From: Clostridiales bacterium UBA1389
GTDB taxonomy: Bacteria; Bacillota; Clostridia; Oscillospirales; CAG-382
Length of the DNA: 6,988 bases
Assembly: GCA_002305335.1 (NCBI GenBank)
Contig: DBQR01000042.1
Coordinates: 6,635-13,622, forward strand
Direction of reading: 5' to 3'
Both the position numbers and the translations under genes were made by a program. Within the stretch, counting starts at the first letter, position 1, and each line of letters begins with the position of its first letter. Shown piece after piece: positions 1 through 4,654 of the stretch. The notes below the pieces were generated by a model. It did no database searches, was not told where the DNA came from, and saw only the letters and a program-made list of their open reading frames with translations.

Positions 1-28
1 AAGGCACCTGCGAAAGCAGGTGCCTTTT
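1..28. terminator. Perfect hairpin terminator at the window edge, probably bidirectional
   Basis: An 11-bp perfect inverted repeat (1-11 with 16-26) closes a GAAA tetraloop and is followed on the plus strand by TTTTCTATTT. This is a good Rho-independent terminator for a plus-strand gene ending left of the window. It also begins only 17 bases past the stop of the minus-strand acetyltransferase gene, so it probably ends that transcript too. The minus-strand T-tract would lie outside the window and cannot be seen. The stem may extend beyond base 1. Confidence 0.8.
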
Positions 29-42
29 CTATTTGAATTATT

Positions 43-567
43 TTATTCATTTACCGCTTTTTTGATATACTCGTCAAAGGTTACCCCGAACACCGTTGCT
101 TTGTCCCCGGCTTTGGAAAGCCGCATCCCGCAGCTTAATGCCGTCCTTACCGACCGGGAATTCTTTTTGTGGACTTTCGCATAAACCGCCTTTGCCCGCT
201 TATCGAAGAAAGCCAGTTCAAGGGCTTTTTTCAGCGCGGCTTTCCCCAAACCCTTTCCCCACAGCTTTTCTTCGCCGATGACATAAACCACCTCATAGCA
301 GTTGCCGGGAAGATTTTCGAATTTGATAAACCCCACGGATTCGGAATCCTGGCTGCGGCAGACCAGAAAGAAATGTCCCCTTTGGTTCAGATGGAAGGTG
401 AGCATATGGGAGGGAACGCTGTCGATAAGGTAGAGCAGCCCGTCACAGGCCGCCGGACTTTCGTTAAGATACCTCACCACATTTTCGTTATTCAACCATT
501 CGATAATGTTATGTATATCTTTCGGTTTTATATCTGTACGCAAGCATACAGAAAGCGCCTTGTTCAT
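43..567 (-). CDS. GNAT family N-acetyltransferase (RimJ/RimL-like)
   Basis: A 174-residue protein, normal length for a single-domain GNAT enzyme, expected in the cytosol and using acetyl-CoA to acetylate an amine. The acetyl-CoA pyrophosphate-binding loop is clear: WGKGLGKA at residues 103-110 (pattern R/Q-x-x-G-x-G/A), preceded by the acidic strand YVIGEE (95-100) and followed by a helix. Motif B follows as a strand VYAKV (128-132), then N136, S137, S139 and CGM (146-148), the usual N-x-x-S...G-F/M pattern of RimJ/RimL-type and small-molecule GNATs. The ATG at 567 has a GAGGA four bases upstream (572-576), short but acceptable. It lies 66 bases downstream of the 273-aa gene with no terminator between, so co-transcription is likely. 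The substrate (protein N-terminus, antibiotic, polyamine or metabolite) cannot be told from sequence. No key motif is missing. Confidence 0.9.
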   Translation of the reverse strand: MNKALSVCLRTDIKPKDIHNIIEWLNNENVVRYLNESPAACDGLLYLIDSVPSHMLTFHLNQRGHFFLVCRSQDSESVGFIKFENLPGNCYEVVYVIGEEKLWGKGLGKAALKKALELAFFDKRAKAVYAKVHKKNSRSVRTALSCGMRLSKAGDKATVFGVTFDEYIKKAVNE

Positions 568-633
568 TATGTCCTCATTGTTCCATAAAGCCTTTCTGTG
601 CCACTCACAAACGGTTCTTTACTGTATTTTACA

Positions 634-1455
634 TTAATGGGTATGCTGTTCCGGCTGAAAAGCCGTTTTTTCTTTTTGCTTCAACATGTCTTCAAGACGG
701 TTCAGGCGGCAGAAATATTTCAAAAAGGCGTCTGCTTTATCAAAATCGGCGGTGTCCTTTACATCCTCCCTTATATCGGACAAAATTTTCACAACCACCC
801 TGTTCGAGCAGTATTTAATTTCCACGCTTCCCCATTGGGGGGGATTTTCCCCCACGTTGAAGTAATCCCAGTAATTCAGGGATTTATTTTCATTCAGCCT
901 TATGCGGTATTCGTTATGGGCGTTTATGATTCCGTCGGTACATTCGGAACCGAAAAAGTCGTCCTTAACCATAAAAACACCGATTATTTTCCTGTCTTTT
1001 TCGTGTTCCCCTTCGGGGAGGTGTGTAATCAGACATGCCGAATTCGGGGCAAGACGGGAGGGAATTCTGGGTTCCCCCTTGGAATAACCGCTTAAATACC
1101 TGCCGCAGAACACGCTCCAGGACGAAAAAACCTCCTCCGGCTTGTTGGAAACAAGCCCGAAAACCCCCTGGGAATCGGGGAGGATTTTAAGGCAGTTCAG
1201 CCGCCTCAGCTTTTCGTGGGCTTCGTGAAGCTGCTTTTCCTTTTTCTTTTCCTCAAGCTCCTTCCTGCGGAGCAGGGTTTTTATCTGTTTCTGTTCCTCC
1301 TTCCCCTCAAAGGTGAGAAAGCCCTCAAAAGCGTCGGGAAATAAAAATTTTTTATCCCCGCCGGGGAAGTTTATGCATATTATGTTATCCGCAACCTCCT
1401 TTATCACCCCTTTTCCGAAGGCGAAATGGTTTACGGATTTTCCTGTAAGATCCAT
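634..1455 (-). CDS. Uncharacterised protein: Tudor-like N-terminus, charged linker, novel-looking C-terminal domain
   Basis: A 273-residue soluble protein with no signal peptide or membrane segment. Residues 1-48 resemble the small beta-barrel (Tudor/SH3-like) at the C-terminus of PcrA/UvrD helicases: G5-x-x-V8-x-H/N-x-x-FG14-x-G-x-V/I, then strands IICINF and KKFLFPDAF. This module occurs as the N-terminus of many clostridial hypothetical proteins. Residues 50-87 are very charged (K/E/R-rich) and probably an alpha-helix or coiled coil. Residues 90-255 form a second domain with conserved-looking stretches YLSGYSKGEPRIP (120-132), PNSACLI (137-143), RKIIGVFMV (155-163) and DGIINAHNEYRIRL (174-187). 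I recall similar C-terminal domains in clostridial hypotheticals but know no assigned function. The alternation of R-I-I-G-V-F-M-V strands is compatible with a PUA/EVE-like RNA- or modified-base-binding fold, which is speculation. The start is well set: AAAGGAG (1464-1470) eight bases before ATG. It is the first gene of the minus-strand unit, downstream of a leader with a terminator. Confidence 0.85.
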   Translation of the reverse strand: MDLTGKSVNHFAFGKGVIKEVADNIICINFPGGDKKFLFPDAFEGFLTFEGKEEQKQIKTLLRRKELEEKKKEKQLHEAHEKLRRLNCLKILPDSQGVFGLVSNKPEEVFSSWSVFCGRYLSGYSKGEPRIPSRLAPNSACLITHLPEGEHEKDRKIIGVFMVKDDFFGSECTDGIINAHNEYRIRLNENKSLNYWDYFNVGENPPQWGSVEIKYCSNRVVVKILSDIREDVKDTADFDKADAFLKYFCRLNRLEDMLKQKEKTAFQPEQHTH

Positions 1456-1621
1456 GTTAGGTACTCCTTTCTTTATTATTTATGATTTAACCCTTCGGGC
1501 TATTCATTAAATCGGATTTTGTTCATTGCTATGAATTTATTGGGAAAACTCCCGTTATTTACGGTTTTATGCAAATATATGCAGTAAAAAACTATCGTAC
1601 TTGCATATTTTTTGAGGTTAT
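1456..1621 (-). promoter_or_regulatory. Leader/5' untranslated region of the minus-strand genes with several inverted repeats
   Basis: This non-coding stretch lies between the leader terminator and the ATG of the 273-aa gene. It holds a 7-bp inverted repeat ATATGCA (1577-1583) / TGCATAT (1602-1608) with an 18-base spacer, and a further TATGCA copy at 1568-1573. It also holds CCGT/ACGG around TATTT (1552-1564) and GGGA/TCCC around four bases (1542-1553, read on the minus strand); these last two share two bases and so exclude each other. A strong ribosome binding site (GAAAGGAG, 1464-1471) ends it. I could not find a convincing sigma-A promoter inside it. The repeats could be operator half-sites or RNA structure. 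Each is short enough to arise by chance. Confidence 0.35.
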
Positions 1622-1675
1622 AAAAACAAAAAGGGCTTTTTACATGACGCATTACGCGTTATACAAAAAGCCCTT
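1622..1675 (-). terminator. Strong intrinsic terminator, active on the minus strand
   Basis: The lower stem is an 11-bp perfect repeat (1631-1641 with 1665-1675: AAGGGCTTTTT / AAAAAGCCCTT). After a 2x2 internal loop comes a 7-bp upper stem (1644-1650 with 1656-1662, one G-T pair) and a 5-base loop. Read on the minus strand the stem is followed by TTTGTTTTTATAA, an ideal U-tract; on the plus strand the tail is only CTTAT. No protein gene within the window lies upstream of it on the minus strand. It therefore acts on a transcript that starts in the intergenic region, upstream of the 273-aa gene. Confidence 0.8.
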
Positions 1676-1715
1676 CTTATAAAAGACGGTTCTTTTTTTA
1701 TTAAATTTTTATTCT
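1625..1715 (-). ncRNA. Candidate short transcript (~90 nt): small RNA or attenuated leader
   Basis: The unit is defined by a strong minus-strand promoter (predicted start near 1715) and the intrinsic terminator ending near 1622-1630. The 5' half is A-rich and contains a weak hairpin, AAAAGA/TCTTTT around a 4-base loop (1681-1696). No ribosome-bound ORF is visible; the only ATG near the 5' end is followed by a stop after six codons and has no Shine-Dalgarno. Two readings fit. One is a free regulatory RNA. The other is the terminated form of a ~260-nt leader of the minus-strand genes, where anti-termination would allow expression. The sequence matches no riboswitch or T-box class I can recognise. 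Confidence 0.4.
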
Positions 1716-1721
1716 TAACAT

Positions 1722-1750
1722 ACTATAACATATAAAAAGAATAAAATCAA
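1722..1750 (-). promoter_or_regulatory. Sigma-A promoter, minus strand, with extended -10
   Basis: Read on the minus strand: -35 TTGATT (1745-1750), 17-base spacer (1728-1744), -10 TATAGT (1722-1727) preceded by TGT, an extended -10. The predicted start is near 1715. The match and spacing are close to consensus and the surroundings are very AT-rich. It can serve the 273-aa gene and the acetyltransferase only if the terminator at 1622-1675 is read through. Confidence 0.75.
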
Positions 1751-1825
1751 GAGTAAATTAAAAAAATTAAGCAATTCATACAATTTAACAAAGCGTGAAA
1801 ACATTTTGATTTTTTCCGCTATTTG

Positions 1826-1854
1826 TTGAAATCGGGGATTTTATATGATAGAAT
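1826..1854 (+). promoter_or_regulatory. Sigma-A promoter of the plus-strand operon, with extended -10
   Basis: -35 TTGAAA (1826-1831), 17-base spacer (1832-1848), -10 TAGAAT (1849-1854) preceded by TGA (extended -10). Predicted start is near 1861, giving a leader of about 45 bases before the ATG at 1906. This is the only good plus-strand promoter I see before the run of closely spaced genes up to the right edge. Confidence 0.75.
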
Positions 1855-1887
1855 AAAGTCGGATAAAGGCAAACGCATCTTATTTTC

Positions 1888-1896
1888 AAAGGGAGG
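1888..1896 (+). promoter_or_regulatory. Ribosome binding site that sets the start at 1906
   Basis: AAAGGGAGG lies nine bases before the ATG at 1906 but only three bases before an in-frame TTG at 1900. The spacing favours the ATG, so the protein starts MKILKR rather than MAMKILKR. Confidence 0.75.
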
Positions 1897-1905
1897 TTTT
1901 TGGCG

Positions 1906-2103
1906 ATGAAAATATTAAAGAGAATTCCCAAATCCAACTGCGAAACCTGCGTTTACTACGGCTATGACGACAGAGCCCGCTGCTACGAATGCCAAATAAG
2001 CCTTGACGAGGACGAAATGGCGAAATTCCTTTCCCGTTCGGCCGCCGACTGCCCCTACTACAAGTTCCACGACGACTTCAACATCCAGCGTAAGGAAATT
2101 TAA
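1906..2103 (+). CDS. DUF6472-type Cys-rich small protein
   Basis: A 65-residue soluble protein with five cysteines arranged C12-x2-C15, C26-x2-C29 and C49 followed by PYY. The layout C-x-x-C-VYYGYDD...C-x-x-C-x-x-LDEDEMAKFL...DCPYY is what I recognise as the DUF6472 family of Clostridia, usually 60-70 residues long. Four cysteines in two C-x-x-C pairs suggest a zinc ribbon or other metal site, with C49 a possible extra ligand; this is inference, as the family has no known function. It is the first gene of the plus-strand operon, 45 bases past the predicted transcription start and 24 bases before the membrane protein gene. Absence of a signal peptide or membrane segment points to the cytosol. 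Confidence 0.85.
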   Translation: MKILKRIPKSNCETCVYYGYDDRARCYECQISLDEDEMAKFLSRSAADCPYYKFHDDFNIQRKEI

Positions 2104-2127
2104 AAAAACGGAGTTTAAACCAAAAGT

Positions 2128-2415
2128 ATGTCAAAAATCCTTGAAACAATGATGATAGTTTCCTTCGGCGCCTCCTGGCCCTTTTCCATAGCCAAATCCC
2201 TGAAAGCAGGGTCAACCAGGGGAAAAAGCCTGCTGTTTTTGGTGCTTATCGATTTCGGTTATTTATGCGGAATCATCTGGAAGATTACCGAATGGCATAA
2301 CACGGGGGAATTTTCCTATCCCCTGGTGGCATACATACTTAATCTGATTATGGTTACCACCGACACACTGCTTTATTTCAGAAACCGCAGAATCGAAAAA
2401 GCAACCGCTGTTTAA
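2128..2415 (+). CDS. Small three-helix membrane protein, SemiSWEET/PQ-loop-like
   Basis: A 95-residue hydrophobic protein with three predicted membrane helices (about 4-24, 34-53, 64-84) and a positively charged C-terminal tail (RNRRIEK). Length, the three-helix layout, a proline inside helix 1 (ASWPFSI, 15-21), the loop KSLKAGSTRGKSLLF (23-37) and the last helix YILNLIMVTTDTLLYF (69-84) resemble SemiSWEET half-transporters, in which a Pro-Gln pair in helix 1 and a loop ending in a K/R-S motif are typical. Here the PQ dipeptide is WPF, so the sugar-transport function of SemiSWEETs cannot be assumed. SemiSWEETs act as dimers. The ATG at 2128 has only a distant CGGAG (2109-2113, 14 bases away) and an in-frame TAA at 2116, so no longer start exists; translational coupling to the gene ending 24 bases upstream is possible. 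Confidence 0.7.
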   Translation: MSKILETMMIVSFGASWPFSIAKSLKAGSTRGKSLLFLVLIDFGYLCGIIWKITEWHNTGEFSYPLVAYILNLIMVTTDTLLYFRNRRIEKATAV

Positions 2416-2430
2416 ATTAAGGAGAAATTT

Positions 2431-2913
2431 ATGCCTTTTCCCACCCATATCGTAACCGCATCAGGCTATGTCTTTGACCAAAAGGGGAATATTCTCCTTG
2501 TTAAAACCTATTTCCGGGGCTGGGAGGTTCCCGGAGGGCAGGTGGAAAACGGTGAAACCCTTGAGGAAGGGGTACTGCGGGAAATCCTTGAGGAAAGCGG
2601 CATAACCGCAAGGGTGAAGTCCCTTATGGCGGTTTATTCAAGCACCTCCTCATATTTATACCGGGACGGGGTTACCCCTGTTCCCACAAAGGTGATGTTT
2701 GATTTTTTATGTGAATATGTTTCGGGGGAGTGTAAAACTTCCGACGAAACAAGCGACGTAATGTGGGTGCCGGTTGAAAAAGCCCTGGATTACATCACCC
2801 TCCCGGTTTACCGCTACAAATTCCAAAAAGCCCTTGATTTTAAAGGTGGAATAATTTACGCTTCCTACGTTTCCAAACCCGAATTTAAGGTTATTTCCGA
2901 AAGATTGATATAA
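2431..2913 (+). CDS. Nudix hydrolase
   Basis: A 160-residue cytosolic hydrolase of nucleoside diphosphates linked to another moiety. The complete Nudix box G-x5-E-x7-R-E-U-x-E-E-x-G-U spans residues 36-58, with G36, E42, R50, E51, E54, E55 and G57 all in place, so the Mg2+ site is intact. It is preceded by GWEVPGG (30-36), the usual entry to the box. The C-terminal ~25 residues extend past the core fold and may take part in dimer contacts or specificity. Substrate (8-oxo-dGTP, ADP-ribose, dinucleotide polyphosphates, a capped RNA end and others) cannot be assigned. A good AAGGAG (2419-2424) lies six bases before the ATG, and only 15 bases separate it from the upstream gene. The ABC exporter gene starts 31 bases downstream with no terminator between. 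Confidence 0.92.
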   Translation: MPFPTHIVTASGYVFDQKGNILLVKTYFRGWEVPGGQVENGETLEEGVLREILEESGITARVKSLMAVYSSTSSYLYRDGVTPVPTKVMFDFLCEYVSGECKTSDETSDVMWVPVEKALDYITLPVYRYKFQKALDFKGGIIYASYVSKPEFKVISERLI

Positions 2914-2927
2914 TCCAATATTACAAT

Positions 2928-2947
2928 TAGGGTGTAGTTGATAATTG
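2928..2947 (+). promoter_or_regulatory. Ribosome binding site and TTG start of the first ABC gene
   Basis: TAGGGTG (2928-2934) stands ten bases before a TTG at 2945. An in-frame TAA (2942-2944) directly precedes this TTG, so no upstream start is possible. The next in-frame ATG is codon 14, inside the first membrane helix, so the TTG is the likely start. Confidence 0.65.
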
Positions 2948-4654
2948 AAAAAACTCTTCAAGTACATAAAGCCCCTTGTACCCATGATGTCCCTGGGGCT
3001 TGCCATTAAGTTTTTAGGCACAATGATGGATCTGGTCATACCCTCCATTCTTGCGATAATCATCGACAAATACGCAAAGGAGGGTATGGAGAGTAAGATA
3101 TACCTTCTCGGGGGTATAATGGTGTTGTGCGCGGTGGTTTCGGTGCTGTCTAACATCTATGCCAACCGCCTTGCCGCCGTTTCCTCCGGAAAGATAACCA
3201 AATCAATCCGCCACGACCTGTTTTCGAAGATTTCCCGCCTGTCGGCAAGGCAGACGGACAATTTCACCATCCCCTCCCTTATTTCCCGTCTGACCTCCGA
3301 CACCTACAATATAAACCAGATGCTTGCCCGAATGCAGCGGATAGGGGTAAGAGCCCCCATCCTCCTTTTGGGGGGCATTATCATAACTTTAACCCTTGAC
3401 CCGGTGCTTACCCTTATCCTTGCCGCCATGCTGCCGCTTATAGCGGTTGTGGTTTTCTTCGTTTCGAAATCCAGCATAAAGCTATATACCACGGTGCAGG
3501 AAGCCCTCGACAAGCTGACCCGCACGGTGCAGGAAAACTTTACGGGTGTCCGGGTGATAAAAGCCCTTTCCAAAACCGAATACGAAAAGGCAAAATTCGA
3601 GGAGGACAATTCCGGCCTCAGCAAAAAGGAAAGAAAAGTCGACCTTATTATGTCGGTGACCAACCCCTCCGCCACCGCGATACTCAACGTGGGACTGACT
3701 CTGGTGGTGCTGGCGGGGGCCTTCCGTTCCAATTCGGGGCTTACCACACCGGGGGTTATCATCGCTTTCCAGACCTATTTCACCATAATGCTTAACGCCA
3801 TGTTAGGTATAACCAGGGTGTTTATCATGTACACCAAAGGGGAAGCCTCCGCAAAGCGGGTGGCTGAAGTCCTTGAAGCGGAAGAAGATATAGCCGTTAC
3901 CGAAATGCCGAGGACCGAAAGCCGGTATCACATAGAATTCAAAAACGTTTCCTTTTCCTACAATAAAACCCGTCCCAATGTAAAAAATATCACCTTTGCC
4001 CTTAAACGGGGGGAAACACTGGGGATTATCGGCTCCACCGGAAGCGGCAAGACTACAATAATAAATTTATTAAACCGCTTTTACGACCCCGACGAAGGGG
4101 AAATCCTAATCGACGGGGAAAATATAAAGTCAATTCCCAACGATATGTTCCGGGCAAAGTTCGGCAACGCCTTTCAGAGCGACTTTATCGTGGGCACCAC
4201 CATCGGTGAAAATATAAGATATTACCGGGATATACCCGAAGAAAGGCTTGTCCTTGCGGCGGAACACGCTGCGGCAACCGAGTTTATAAATTCATACAAG
4301 GAAAAAATGGATTATGAAATCGTCCCCCGGGGGGGAAACCTTTCCGGCGGGCAGAAGCAAAGGCTGCTTATTTCCCGTGCTCTTGCGGGGAACCCGGAAA
4401 TACTCATCCTTGACGATTCCTCCTCCGCCCTTGACTATAAAACCGACGCCGCTTTGCGGAAAGCTTTGTCCCGGAACTACCCCCAAATAACAAAAATCAT
4501 AGTAACCCAGCGGATTTCCTCCATCCGTCATGCCGACGTTATTCTTGTCCTTGAGGACGGGGAGGTTATCGGCAAGGGAAAACATGAGGAACTTGTCGAA
4601 AGCTGCGAAACCTACCGGATTATCTCGCAGACACAAATGGGGGAAGGCCTATGA
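2945..4654 (+). CDS. ABC exporter half-transporter, degenerate-site subunit (TM287-like)
   Basis: A 569-residue type IV (ABCB-like) half-transporter. Six membrane helices are predicted at about 12-40, 52-74, 137-155, 156-176, 243-262 and 269-295, followed by a nucleotide-binding domain: A-loop Y339, Walker A GSTGSGKTT (363-371), Q-loop Q411, intact signature LSGGQ (466-470), Walker B ILILDD with D490. Two key residues are replaced: the catalytic Glu after Walker B is Asp (D491) and the switch His is Gln (Q522, in VTQR). This is the pattern of the degenerate-site subunit of heterodimeric exporters such as TM287/288 and BmrC/BmrD. It should bind ATP tightly but hydrolyse it poorly, while lending its good LSGGQ to the partner's active site. 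The start is TTG. It overlaps the partner gene by four bases (ATGA, 4651-4654), which implies coupled translation and equal stoichiometry. Substrate is unknown; multidrug, lipid or peptide export are all possible. Confidence 0.95.
   Translation: MKKLFKYIKPLVPMMSLGLAIKFLGTMMDLVIPSILAIIIDKYAKEGMESKIYLLGGIMVLCAVVSVLSNIYANRLAAVSSGKITKSIRHDLFSKISRLSARQTDNFTIPSLISRLTSDTYNINQMLARMQRIGVRAPILLLGGIIITLTLDPVLTLILAAMLPLIAVVVFFVSKSSIKLYTTVQEALDKLTRTVQENFTGVRVIKALSKTEYEKAKFEEDNSGLSKKERKVDLIMSVTNPSATAILNVGLTLVVLAGAFRSNSGLTTPGVIIAFQTYFTIMLNAMLGITRVFIMYTKGEASAKRVAEVLEAEEDIAVTEMPRTESRYHIEFKNVSFSYNKTRPNVKNITFALKRGETLGIIGSTGSGKTTIINLLNRFYDPDEGEILIDGENIKSIPNDMFRAKFGNAFQSDFIVGTTIGENIRYYRDIPEERLVLAAEHAAATEFINSYKEKMDYEIVPRGGNLSGGQKQRLLISRALAGNPEILILDDSSSALDYKTDAALRKALSRNYPQITKIIVTQRISSIRHADVILVLEDGEVIGKGKHEELVESCETYRIISQTQMGEGL

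Noticed and set aside
169..588. 139-codon plus-strand open frame across the acetyltransferase gene
   Set aside because: It lies antisense to a gene with clear GNAT motifs and a ribosome binding site, and its translation shows no recognisable domain.
568..633. Possible minus-strand promoter TTGTGA-17-TATGGA before the acetyltransferase
   Set aside because: The -10 matches consensus at only three positions; read-through from the upstream gene is the simpler source of transcription.
598..1095. 165-codon plus-strand open frame over the 273-aa gene
   Set aside because: It is a shadow of the minus-strand gene, which has a much better start signal and domain-like sequence; no Shine-Dalgarno precedes this frame.
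1500..1652. 50-codon minus-strand open frame in the leader region (MRHVKSPF...)
   Set aside because: No ribosome binding site at a proper distance, it begins inside the terminator hairpin, and its composition looks like translated AT-rich non-coding DNA.
611..1695. Shared 10-mer ACGGTTCTTT at 611-620 and 1686-1695
   Set aside because: About twenty such 10-base coincidences are expected by chance in a window this long, and neither flank is similar.
2113..2120. 8-bp palindrome GTTTAAAC in the gap after the DUF6472-type gene
   Set aside because: It has no flanking structure or T-tract and is too short to be called an operator or terminator.
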